Positions 8,361 to 16,489 of a stretch of DNA of 64,000 nt are shown piece after piece (positions within the stretch are counted from its first letter, which is position 1; each line of letters opens with the position of its first letter). The notes beneath the pieces are model-generated. The model worked only from the letters and a program-made list of their open reading frames with translations. It was not told the DNA's origin and ran no database searches. The translations under genes were made by a program, and so were the position numbers. The DNA comes from DATHTS01 sp965219305 (GTDB taxonomy: Bacteria; Acidobacteriota; Blastocatellia; Pyrinomonadales; Pyrinomonadaceae), in contig OZ244725.1 of NCBI GenBank assembly GCA_965219305.1, forward strand, positions 4,773,233 through 4,837,232. Direction: 5' to 3'.

Positions 8361-9104
8361 TTATTTCTCGGGATCAAGCTGAAAAATGAGCAAATAATCC
8401 ATTCCGTCGCCTTTTACAAAATCGAACTTTTCTTTCAAAGAAAATCCGGCGCGTTTTGCTTCGTCAATGACGGTTTCTTCATTTACGCCGTGACTTTCGC
8501 CCGTGCCGTTACGGTCAATTATTCCGACGAGTGCATTTTCATTTAACGACGAACGCAGATTTTTTAAAAGCGCGACGGGTTCGGCGATTTCGTGATAAGT
8601 TTTCAAAATCATTACGGCATCAACCGAATGTTGCGGCAAAAGCGGATTGTCGGCTTTTCCCAAAACGGTTTCTATATTTTTGAGATTTTCTTTCGCGGCG
8701 CGTTCATTGATATATTTTATCGCATCTTCATTAATTTCGACGGCGTAAGCTTTTCCCTTTTCGCCGACCTTTTTTGCTGCGCGAACCGTGAACCAACCTG
8801 AACCCGCGCCGATGTCGGCGACGGTTTTTCCTTCGGAAATCTGTAAAACTTCCATCACGCGGTCAATCTGCAGATTTTTCGCGCGGTTTTCGTCTTCAAA
8901 AATCGAAAGATCGCCTTTGTAAGGCTCGCTCGTCGGACGATTTACTTCATCTTCCGGAGCAATTGTCGTCGTTGTCGGTGAAACAGCGGGCTGAACATTT
9001 TCATTCGCGGTTTTCGCACTCTGACAACTCGAAAAACAAAATGTCCAAAACAATAAAACAATTGAAAATTTGATCGCCGCCCAACTGAAAATATACTTCT
9101 TCAT
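8361..9104 (-). CDS. SAM-dependent methyltransferase domain with lipoprotein signal
   Basis: A 247-residue protein. Residues 1-27 look like a lipoprotein signal ending in FCFSSC, then a Thr/Pro-rich linker. From about residue 75 it is a class I Rossmann methyltransferase: motif I VADIGAGSGWFT, acidic motif II AYAVEIN, and AVMILKTYHEI. The closest style is the uncharacterised class I enzymes annotated as methyltransferase type 11. An exported SAM-dependent enzyme is odd because SAM is cytoplasmic. The start is ATG 9104; a TTG three codons earlier is less likely. It is the last gene of a minus-strand run from the serine hydrolase. Confidence 0.8.
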   Translation of the reverse strand: MKKYIFSWAAIKFSIVLLFWTFCFSSCQSAKTANENVQPAVSPTTTTIAPEDEVNRPTSEPYKGDLSIFEDENRAKNLQIDRVMEVLQISEGKTVADIGAGSGWFTVRAAKKVGEKGKAYAVEINEDAIKYINERAAKENLKNIETVLGKADNPLLPQHSVDAVMILKTYHEIAEPVALLKNLRSSLNENALVGIIDRNGTGESHGVNEETVIDEAKRAGFSLKEKFDFVKGDGMDYLLIFQLDPEK

Positions 9105-9153
9105 AACTTCCAAGAATTATACAATAAAACGCGATTTAACTTTAAATTGAAAA

Positions 9154-9744
9154 TCAGTCGAGCGTTTTGAAATCTGAAATTTGAAATTTGAAATCACAGG
9201 GGACAATTTTATCAATCAAACCGATTTCCAACGCTTCAAACGCCGAGATTCTTTTCGCTGTAAAAAACATTTCCAACGCCCGCGCTTCGCCGATCAAACG
9301 CGGCAGACGCTGAGTTCCGCCCCAACCCGTGATAATTCCGAGATTCGCGCCCGGATGCGAAAACTGCGCGTTTTCCGAAGCGATTCTCATTTCGCACGAC
9401 AACGCCAGATCGAGCGCGCCGCCGAAACAAAAACCGTTGACGGCGGCGATAGTTTTTTGTTTTAATTCGGAAATTTTCATCATCAAATCCTGCCCGCGCA
9501 TCGCAAATTCACGCGCCGCATTTTCATCAACTTCCGCGATCTCGCGCAGATTCGCGCCCGACGCGAAAACGTTCTCCGTTCCGGTAAAGATCACGCGGGA
9601 GAATTCCGAATCGTTTTTTATTTCGTTAATCGTCGCGTTTAATTTTTCCAAAACCGCGACCGACAAAGGATTTCGCATTTCGGGACGGTTAAATTTGATG
9701 ACGATTATTTCGGCGTGTCTTTCGATGAGAACGGCGTCCTGCAT
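9154..9744 (-). CDS. enoyl-CoA hydratase/isomerase family protein, C-terminally short
   Basis: A crotonase-fold protein of 196 residues. It has the oxyanion-hole segments (VFASGANLREI and AAVNGFCFGGALDLALSCEMRIA), plus GANLGIITGWGGTQRLPRLIG, so it should bind acyl-CoA. Typical members have about 255-260 residues; this one stops after GLIDKIVPCDF and ends in FKFQISDFKTLD, which is encoded by a TGAAATY heptamer repeat. The C-terminal helices that pack in the trimer are therefore missing. Catalytic Glu assignments cannot be made safely. It may be a functional short form or a decaying copy. It lies 8 bases after the cupin gene. Confidence 0.8.
   Translation of the reverse strand: MQDAVLIERHAEIIVIKFNRPEMRNPLSVAVLEKLNATINEIKNDSEFSRVIFTGTENVFASGANLREIAEVDENAAREFAMRGQDLMMKISELKQKTIAAVNGFCFGGALDLALSCEMRIASENAQFSHPGANLGIITGWGGTQRLPRLIGEARALEMFFTAKRISAFEALEIGLIDKIVPCDFKFQISDFKTLD
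9168..9195. repeat. heptamer short tandem repeat (4 x TGAAATY)
   Basis: Four contiguous 7-base units (TGAAATC, TGAAATT, TGAAATT, TGAAATC) form the 3' end of the enoyl-CoA hydratase gene and encode part of its abnormal tail. Confidence 0.85.
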
Positions 9745-9752
9745 AAAAATAA

Positions 9753-10082
9753 TTATTTAAAGAAAATCGCCCAGGTCGCAAAATCTTCCGTGAAATTTTC
9801 AAAATGATGCTCGATCTTTGCCGCGACAAAAAAAGCGTCGCCCGTTTCGCATTTGAATCTTTTGCCGTCAATAATTATTTCGCCCGTGCCGCGTGCAATG
9901 AAATAAAATTCGTTCTCTTCGTGAAAAGTTTGATAATCAGTCCCGCTCGGCGCGAAAAATACGAGTTTCGTATTGTTCTTTTCAAACGGCTCGATGTCGA
10001 AAACGCCGTCTTTCCATTTCTCCTTGGCGGGAAGCGGAAGTTTTTCTAAAAATTCACTAATTGTAAATTTTATTAATTTCAT
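9753..10082 (-). CDS. cupin-domain protein
   Basis: A 109-residue single-domain cupin. The core shows both cupin motifs in reduced form: the FHEENEFYFIARGTGEIIIDG strand-turn region (His and Glu ligand positions present) and GDAFFVAAKIEHHFEN. Small cupins of this type bind a metal and often act as sensors, isomerases or dioxygenases; nothing here gives the substrate. It starts 5 bases after the serine hydrolase stop, and a purine-rich AGGAG sits inside that gene's end, so the two are probably translationally linked. Confidence 0.8.
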   Translation of the reverse strand: MKLIKFTISEFLEKLPLPAKEKWKDGVFDIEPFEKNNTKLVFFAPSGTDYQTFHEENEFYFIARGTGEIIIDGKRFKCETGDAFFVAAKIEHHFENFTEDFATWAIFFK

Positions 10083-10087
10083 TGATT

Positions 10088-11392
10088 TTACTTCGTTTTC
10101 TCCTGCAATATCTTAACCGCTTTTTGCATCAGCAGTGCGAATTCATCGGTTTTGACGGGCGCATTTTCGTCGTTCCAACTTCCGGTTACGACATACCAAT
10201 CGCCTTTTTTCGACTGCAAAAGATACGTCATATTTATCACGCCCGTTTCCGAACCGCCTTTGTAGCCGGCGAAATTCCACGTTTCCGGTTCGGGATCGGG
10301 CAACGCCGGATTGATCGCCAACACGCCGCGTCCGAGTTCGGCGGGCGATTTTGCGGTGTTCGATCTCAGCCAATTCATCGTCCGCGCCAGATCGTTCGGC
10401 GATGCGAACCATTCGATGTTTGAGATGTTTTTCGGTTTTGCGAGAAAGCTGAAATCAATTTGGTCATCATTAAACACAGCAATTTCTTTGGCGAGAAACG
10501 CACGTTTGCCGCTGACATCTTTTGCGGCGTAAATTTCCGCGTATTTTTCATCAATCGCGCCTTTTATTTTAAACATCTCGGCGGTTTTCAAAAACGGAAT
10601 GCTCAAACCTGCGTGTTCATTTCCCGCCGTCGTCAACATTTTTTCGATCTTTTCGCGCCCGAGAATTTCGATCAATTGATCGGTCGCCGTGTTGTCGCTG
10701 ACCGAGATCATCAGCGAAGCGAGCGTGTGCAAAGTTACGGGCGAACCTTTCGACCAATCCTGCAATTGCCCCGAAGGAAATGATTTTTCGCTCAATTCGA
10801 CGACATCAGACCATTTGCGTTCGCCCGCCGAAATACTTCTGATGAGTTCGGCGAGAATGTAAAGTTTGAACGCCGAGCCGATGGCAAAAGGTTTGTCGGG
10901 ATTATGCGCGATGATCGGCGTAAAATCTTTGTCGCCCAATTTTGCTGCCGTTAATCCGGTCTGTCCGGGCAGTCTTTTCAACTCCGAAACTATATCTTCG
11001 AGCGAACCGGACGCTTTTTCAAATCCTGTTAAAAGAAGTCCGTCTATCAAATTCGGCGCGGTTTTGTTTATGACGATATTAAAAGTGCCGATCACATCTT
11101 TCTCGAATAAAACTTGGAAATTCCCCGAAAACTCGTCCTTTGGCGTAACTTTTACGATTTTCAATGCTTTGCCGTAAGTTCCCGTCAAACCGTTAATTGA
11201 CTCGGCAAATTTCTCCGGCGGAACGTCCGCTAAAAAATCCGTCGTAAAAAGTTTTCCGAGATTTTCCGGCGTATTGATAATATTTACGACATCGGCGGCG
11301 CGTTTTTCTAAAAGCGATTTCTGATTTTCTTGAGCGTCAGAATTTATAACGGCGGCGGAAAATATCAGAATGAGCAGTAAAAAAGTTTTCAT
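10088..11392 (-). CDS. exported serine hydrolase, class A beta-lactamase-like
   Basis: A 434-residue protein with a Sec signal peptide (residues 1-20). Residues about 30-125 look like an NTF2-like (DUF3887/steroid-isomerase-type) domain. The rest is a penicillin-binding/beta-lactamase fold: SxxK as IGSAFKLY (Ser about 172), SDN (about 231), and KGG instead of KTG (YKGGSETG, about 377). No Glu166-type ExxxN motif is evident. This two-domain plan without the deacylating Glu is known from the ORF12/Cpe protein of clavulanate clusters and many uncharacterised serine hydrolases; beta-lactam resistance should not be assumed. It heads a run with cupin, enoyl-CoA hydratase and methyltransferase. Confidence 0.85.
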   Translation of the reverse strand: MKTFLLLILIFSAAVINSDAQENQKSLLEKRAADVVNIINTPENLGKLFTTDFLADVPPEKFAESINGLTGTYGKALKIVKVTPKDEFSGNFQVLFEKDVIGTFNIVINKTAPNLIDGLLLTGFEKASGSLEDIVSELKRLPGQTGLTAAKLGDKDFTPIIAHNPDKPFAIGSAFKLYILAELIRSISAGERKWSDVVELSEKSFPSGQLQDWSKGSPVTLHTLASLMISVSDNTATDQLIEILGREKIEKMLTTAGNEHAGLSIPFLKTAEMFKIKGAIDEKYAEIYAAKDVSGKRAFLAKEIAVFNDDQIDFSFLAKPKNISNIEWFASPNDLARTMNWLRSNTAKSPAELGRGVLAINPALPDPEPETWNFAGYKGGSETGVINMTYLLQSKKGDWYVVTGSWNDENAPVKTDEFALLMQKAVKILQEKTK

Positions 11393-11671
11393 AGAATTTT
11401 GTTTTTTTCGTAAATTGAACTTCAGATTTCGAGTTTTTATTTTAACTGATTATGATAAAATTCGTTTTAATAAATCCAACAATCAAAAAAAAAATGAAAT
11501 ATTTTTTGGAATTTCGCTTTCATTGAAACTATACAGCATCAAGAAGTCAAAAAAAACTGATTGTAAATTCGGAATCAATCAATTCGGTTTGTTCTTCACC
11601 TGCAAAAAAACGCAAAAGAAGAATCAGTTCTGATGAAAAAAAAATCGGATTTCTTTTGGCTTTGTGTCTAA

Positions 11672-11942
11672 TTATCTCGGGCGAAAATCTCTTTGGTGTT
11701 GGCAAAGCACTGCACTTACGTTTTTGCCTCCTTTAACTGAAGAAATAGCAATCATTCCCAAACTTTCCTGCCTGAGAACTTGCGTAATCCCCTGCATTCA
11801 AAACAGCACATCTCCCTCCATATTTATCATATTTAAAGATACCTATTTGATTATCATTGGGGTTGCAATTCTGAGCTGAAACACTACCGCCAAAGACCAT
11901 TATCAAACCAAACATCATCGCTAAAAATATTAATTTTTTAAC
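11672..11942 (-). pseudogene. broken small secreted protein, peptidase-inhibitor I36/crystallin-like
   Basis: In one frame (start near 11942) the minus strand reads KKLIFLAMMFGLIMVF and a signal peptide ending SVSAQ, then a domain with IGIFKYDKYGGRC and AGDYASSQ, like beta/gamma-crystallin-type I36 inhibitors. That frame stops at 11733 after FGNDCYFFS. Shifting by one base just after FGND gives AISSVKGGKNVSAVLCQ up to a stop at 11672-11674, the expected family continuation. One extra T in GATTGCT explains the break. The expected start before KKLIF is GTT, not a start codon; an internal ATG at 11918 would clip the signal. Family naming is by motif only. Confidence 0.65.
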
Positions 11943-11973
11943 GGATGTTTTTTGAACAAGATGGGGATATTAA

Positions 11974-12031
11974 CACAAATGTCCACAAGCTTCCAGAAAG
12001 TTGTATTTCTGGAAGCTTGTGGACATTTGTG
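11974..12031. repeat. perfect 26-bp inverted repeat (6-base loop)
   Basis: Arms 11974-11999 and 12006-12031 are perfectly complementary, with a GTTGTA loop. No T-run follows on either strand, so it is not a standard terminator. It lies between the pseudogene at 11672-11942 and the LecA-like gene. Confidence 0.9.
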
Positions 12032-12206
12032 AAAAAATCCGGTAAATAATCAATAAATAAACTGACTTGATTTTTTATTTTTTAAATGAAGCATAATCAG
12101 TTTTGATAACCCGCAAAGGTTTGTAAGAATCTTATATTGGTATGCACCTTTTCAGCTGTGTTTCAGATAATCTTGGTCTTACTCATTTAATCATAAATGA
12201 TAAGTT

Positions 12207-13022
12207 TTATTTATGCCTGATAATCGCGTAAGTAACAGTGTAGCCGCCGCTATTATCAGGGTAGGCAGCATCATTGATTCCAAAAAAGAGGTCACCGTCT
12301 TCGTTTGATGTAAAGAGCGCACCGGGTTTTGCCTGGCTGTAATTGTTCATACTGGTTCCAACGGCTAATCCGCCACCCGGTATCTTATTATATTGACCGA
12401 ATCCCGTCTTTCCCTCAAATCCTTCGTTGGCGGTCATTGAGGGTTTAGCTCTGCCGTCCGTGGCGAAGGTAAATGTTCCAGAGACATCAGCGACACACAC
12501 CATGTCTCGTTTATTGATTTTCTCTCCAGATTTATTTATCTGTTTGTTTCCATCAACACTAAAAGTTTTCAAATCCTGTTTTCTGATAACTGCGTAAGTA
12601 ACAGTGTAGCCGCCGCTATTATCGGGGTAGGCAGCATCATTGATTCCAAAAAAGAGGTCACCGTCTTCGTTTGATGTAAAGAGCGCACCGGGTTTTGCCT
12701 GGCTGTAATTGTTCATACTGGTTCCAACGGCTAATCCGCCACCCGGTATCTTATTATATTGACCGAATCCCGTCTTTCCCTCAAATCCTTCGTTGGCGGT
12801 CATTGAGGGTTTAGCTCTGCCGTCCGTGGCGAAGGTAAATGTTCCAGAGACATCAGCGACACACACCATGTCTCGTTTATTGATTTTCTCTCCAGATTTA
12901 TTTATCTGTTTGTTTCCATCAACACTAAAGGTGATTAATTGTTGAGCATTAATCTCCGGCGAGATGGCTAATACGGTTAATATCGCGATTGCGAAAAATG
13001 CTGGTAATTTTCTTGTAAACAT
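12207..13022 (-). CDS. secreted protein with two near-identical LecA (PA-IL)-like domains
   Basis: A 271-residue protein. Signal peptide at residues 1-26 (ends INAQ). Then two copies of a ~115-residue domain, almost identical. Each has a hydrophobic beta pattern with DVSGTFTFATDGRAKP, GQYNKIPGG, GALFTSNEDGDLFFGIND and YPDNSGGYTVTY. The final part resembles the calcium/galactose site of PA-IL (LecA) lectins, where the sequence also ends in NDxxxxDNSGxYxVxI; this suggests a sugar-binding exported lectin, by resemblance only. AGGAGA ribosome site before the ATG. It is 271 bases downstream of the CHAT gene and on the same strand. Confidence 0.7.
   Translation of the reverse strand: MFTRKLPAFFAIAILTVLAISPEINAQQLITFSVDGNKQINKSGEKINKRDMVCVADVSGTFTFATDGRAKPSMTANEGFEGKTGFGQYNKIPGGGLAVGTSMNNYSQAKPGALFTSNEDGDLFFGINDAAYPDNSGGYTVTYAVIRKQDLKTFSVDGNKQINKSGEKINKRDMVCVADVSGTFTFATDGRAKPSMTANEGFEGKTGFGQYNKIPGGGLAVGTSMNNYSQAKPGALFTSNEDGDLFFGINDAAYPDNSGGYTVTYAIIRHK
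12224..12929. repeat. two-copy tandem duplication, 366-base period
   Basis: Positions 12224-12563 and 12590-12929 match at nearly every base (I saw one or two differences, for example atcagggtag against atcggggtag). The period of 366 is a multiple of three, so the gene stays in frame. The duplication is recent or is kept uniform by recombination. Confidence 0.9.
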
Positions 13023-13292
13023 AATTTTTATTTTCTCCTGTTTAATTTTTTCTTTTTACTCATAAGAGCATTTAGTTCGGGCGAACATTATATGGAAACG
13101 AATTTTTCAGTTTAATTTTTGCCCTTATTTATTAACGCAACTAACGAGAAAAAAAAGGCTCACAAAACCAGAAAAAAATTTTAGATGTTAAATTTTGTAG
13201 ATTGAAGCTAATAAACTTTTGGATAACCAGCGATTTTATAGGGAAAAAGCTTCGATTTCGATGAAGCGTGAAAATAAAGAGTAAGTTGAAAT

Positions 13293-16200
13293 CTATCTAA
13301 ATTTTTTAACACCGAAATAAATTCCCAATAAAACTAAAATAGAAATCGGTATCAAGAAGTATTTTGAAAAACCATATCCGCTAGAGAAATTCGGCTTGGT
13401 TTGATAATCGCCCTGAATTGTAAAAGCCGCCCAATAAAATGGCGAAGCGAAAGCGGGATTACTCCGTAGTTTGATCTTGGCTTTTTGCAGAGCTTCGGAC
13501 GGCGGAATATTTTCGGATTCCATTATTTCGTAGAAGTTTTTCATCAAACCAAGCGTCGCTCTGTCGCTGACTTTCCAGCGGCTCGAAACGACCGTTCGTG
13601 CGCCGGCTTGCAGAAATCCGTCAGTTAAACTTATTAAACCTTCGCCTTTGATGTCCTTGCCGATTCCCGTGTCGCACGCGCTTAAAACGACCAGATCGGA
13701 GCGCAGATTCAAGCCGTAAATATCCTGCAGGCGAACGATGCCTTTTTTACTTTTTCCGGTTTCATCGAATTTGGAAAAAATGAGACCGGAAAATTCGGGA
13801 AAGTCTTCGTTCAGTAAACCGTGCGCGGCGAAATGCAGAATTTTGTAATCCGACAAATCCGATTGGAAAAAATTCTCGCGGCTGGCGGAAAATCCCGTAA
13901 ACAAATCAGCTTTCGATGTGCCGAAAGTCTCGACGATTGATGCGGCTTCTTGTTCGGTGGCGGGCAATCTTCCCAGTGAAGATGTGAGCGATAAATCTTC
14001 CGTCAAATTGCGTTTCAAATCCGTTTGAGCGTTTGCATTCAAAGTCGAAGTCAATCTTTCATCCTGCGGCGAATAGACCGGATCGGCGAAAATTAGCAGA
14101 TTTTTTTCGGGCGTTTTCGCGTGGTTTGATTTTCGCGCCAGCAAATTCAAAATCGCGGCGGACGGTTCGTTGATGATTTCGTTGGTCAATAAAAGCGGTT
14201 CGCCCGTTTGCAAATTTTCCGCCGCGTTCGGAAAAGGAAACGCGGAGACGGGAAAATACCGCAGTTTGCCGTCGGCGGCGACGATCAGGCGTTTGTTTTT
14301 TAACCTGACGGCGAATTTGCCGAACAATTGGTCGCTCAAAGTCTGCGCGCGGTTTTGAAATTTCTGTTCGTTTTCGGCGATTCGTCTGCCGTAATCTTCG
14401 ACGCTTTCGTCTTCGAGCAGTTCGCGCGAACTGAGCAGTTCATAAATTTCATCAAGTCCGTTTTCGAGAATTTCGCGTTTCGGCAGACGGGCGACCGCGA
14501 AATCGTTTTTTTCGATCAGCCACAGATAACTTTCGTTTTCGCCGAAGGAAAATTCGAGAAAAGTTGATTCGTCGTCCAAAGCATTTTGTTGAAATTCCCG
14601 CAGATCGAAATCCGGCGGATTTTTGATATTTGCATAAAACGGACTCTTGCTTTTCAATTCACCGTTTATTTTTTCGAGTTCGTTTTTAAGCTCGCTGATC
14701 TCGTCTTCGGTCTCTTTAATCTCGTCTTTCGCCGCGCCGGAAGTTAAAACTTGAGTGAGCTTTTCGGCTTTTTCGTTCAGCGCGCCGCGAATTTGCTTTT
14801 CTTTTTCAACCGTCTGCGGATCGGCATCGGCGGTAAATTCGGCTTCCGACAGACGAAGATTTTCAAGCAGCAAACGCGCCCGCGATTTTTCGCTCGTTTG
14901 CAGGGCTTTTAACGCGTAACCGTCATTTGGAAAACGCTCGTGCATTTTCATTAAGAGGAAAATGTTCTGTGCATAACGGTCGTAAATGGTCGAAAGAAAT
15001 GTCCGCCGCAGTTTATTGTTATCAACATTTGTGTAGGTTGATTCGGTAAATTCGATTGATTTGTTCGAATACTCGAGAGCTTTGTCGAAATTTCCCTGAG
15101 CGACACTCAGATTTGCCAAGTTGTAAAGATTTTCCGACGCGGAAGAAAAATCCTGAATTTTCAGATTTCGCGCCAGAGCCGTTTGATAATTTTCTTCGGC
15201 GGAAGCTAAATCGCCTTTTAATTCAAAGGCTTTGCCCAAACTATTTTGAACGCGCGGCAGTTCGATTCCGATTTTTTTATTGACGGCGAGTGCCGCGCGG
15301 TAATTTTTGATCGCCGAATCATAATTTGTATCTGCTAAAAACGAATCCGCGAAACCTTCTTTGATTAATCCGATATGAAATTCGTCTTTGAGTTTGACCG
15401 CCAGTTTCATCGCTTTGTCATAAATCAAACGGCTTTCCTCAGCTTTTCCGTTCAGCCTTTTGACATTTGCCAGATAAGGCAGAGTCGCCAGAACGCCGGT
15501 CGGATATTCGGCTTGTTGAAATAAATTTTCGGCATCTTCATAATATTTTTCGGTGATTTCCAGTTCACCGTATTGGGTGTAAATATACGCGAGAGCATTA
15601 ACGATACGCGCTTTATGAAGTTGGTCGGCATCGTCAGGAAAATTTATTTCGGCTGTTTTGAAATAATCGAGACTGATTTGTTTTTTATCAATCAGCAGAT
15701 ATTGCATTCCGAGATAAAAATTTGAAAATGCTTGTTCTCTTTTATTTTGTGATTCAATTGAAATTTCCAGAGATTTCTTTGCCGTTTCCAATCCTTTTTC
15801 GGAATTTCCGTCTCTGATATACGCAGCGGCAAGTTCCCGAAGAATCTGAGCGTTTAACTTTTTATCACCGGTTTTTCCTGCAAAATCGCTTGCTTTTTCC
15901 AACTGCTCGGTCGTCGTTTTGATGTCGCCGTAATAAAAATTATAAATTCCGCCGCTTAAAAAAGCATACGCTTTTGCAAGTTCGTCCGTTGAGTTTTCAC
16001 TTAAACTAACCGCTTGTTTAGCATAACTTTCACATTTCAAGGTTTCTCCTTTTTGTTGATAGATCAGCGATAAAAGGCTTAAAGATATGACTTGACCGTT
16101 GATGTTATTTATTTTTTTATCGAGTTTTACGGCTTTATCTAATGAGGCGAAAGCGGTTTGATAATCCGAAACATTTTGCGCCAGTTTAGCCGCTTCGCGC

Positions 16201-16448
16201 AGAGCATCGGCGGCTTTTTGTGTTTCGCCGATTTTTTCCCAATCGGCGGCGGTTTCCAAAAATAGAACAATGGAGCGGTGAATCGGTTCACCGCTCCATT
16301 GTTCGCCGAGTTGTTCGGCTTTTTTCTCTTTTGTGAGAATTTCCGCTTGGCTTAGTTCAAACGCGGAAATCGTTTGAACTATCGGACAAATCAGAAAAAG
16401 ACAAAGCGCAAAAATTTTGATTCCCGATTTTGAAAAATAAATTTTCAT
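13293..16448 (-). CDS. TPR-CHAT protein (caspase-like protease fold), membrane-anchored
   Basis: A 1051-residue protein. An N-terminal signal peptide (about 8-29) is followed by a long array of TPR-like helix pairs (about 60-500, e.g. AADALREAAKLA and AIKNYRAALAVNKKIG), a helical coiled region (about 545-610), then a C-terminal CHAT domain. CHAT shows the caspase dyad: His 876 in HFAAHG and Cys 925 in LSACDTG, with GEGLISLTDGFLQAGARTVVSSRW. A last span (about 1028-1048) precedes a basic tail. CHAT proteins are clan CD peptidases, some activated in defence or cell death. It is the final gene of the sigma/kinase cluster, 41 bases after the C11 peptidase gene. Confidence 0.9.
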   Translation of the reverse strand: MKIYFSKSGIKIFALCLFLICPIVQTISAFELSQAEILTKEKKAEQLGEQWSGEPIHRSIVLFLETAADWEKIGETQKAADALREAAKLAQNVSDYQTAFASLDKAVKLDKKINNINGQVISLSLLSLIYQQKGETLKCESYAKQAVSLSENSTDELAKAYAFLSGGIYNFYYGDIKTTTEQLEKASDFAGKTGDKKLNAQILRELAAAYIRDGNSEKGLETAKKSLEISIESQNKREQAFSNFYLGMQYLLIDKKQISLDYFKTAEINFPDDADQLHKARIVNALAYIYTQYGELEITEKYYEDAENLFQQAEYPTGVLATLPYLANVKRLNGKAEESRLIYDKAMKLAVKLKDEFHIGLIKEGFADSFLADTNYDSAIKNYRAALAVNKKIGIELPRVQNSLGKAFELKGDLASAEENYQTALARNLKIQDFSSASENLYNLANLSVAQGNFDKALEYSNKSIEFTESTYTNVDNNKLRRTFLSTIYDRYAQNIFLLMKMHERFPNDGYALKALQTSEKSRARLLLENLRLSEAEFTADADPQTVEKEKQIRGALNEKAEKLTQVLTSGAAKDEIKETEDEISELKNELEKINGELKSKSPFYANIKNPPDFDLREFQQNALDDESTFLEFSFGENESYLWLIEKNDFAVARLPKREILENGLDEIYELLSSRELLEDESVEDYGRRIAENEQKFQNRAQTLSDQLFGKFAVRLKNKRLIVAADGKLRYFPVSAFPFPNAAENLQTGEPLLLTNEIINEPSAAILNLLARKSNHAKTPEKNLLIFADPVYSPQDERLTSTLNANAQTDLKRNLTEDLSLTSSLGRLPATEQEAASIVETFGTSKADLFTGFSASRENFFQSDLSDYKILHFAAHGLLNEDFPEFSGLIFSKFDETGKSKKGIVRLQDIYGLNLRSDLVVLSACDTGIGKDIKGEGLISLTDGFLQAGARTVVSSRWKVSDRATLGLMKNFYEIMESENIPPSEALQKAKIKLRSNPAFASPFYWAAFTIQGDYQTKPNFSSGYGFSKYFLIPISILVLLGIYFGVKKFR

Positions 16449-16489
16449 TTTTGATAACTCAAAAGCAAAAATGTCGTTTTGATTAATGA

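Noticed and set aside
10088..11392. class A beta-lactamase (antibiotic resistance) annotation
   Set aside because: SxxK and SDN are present but KTG is KGG and no Glu166-type motif is evident, so hydrolase is the safe call.
11370..11633. 87-residue plus-strand frame
   Set aside because: It overlaps the serine-hydrolase start region, is Lys/Phe-rich as expected from AT-rich DNA, and has no ribosome site.
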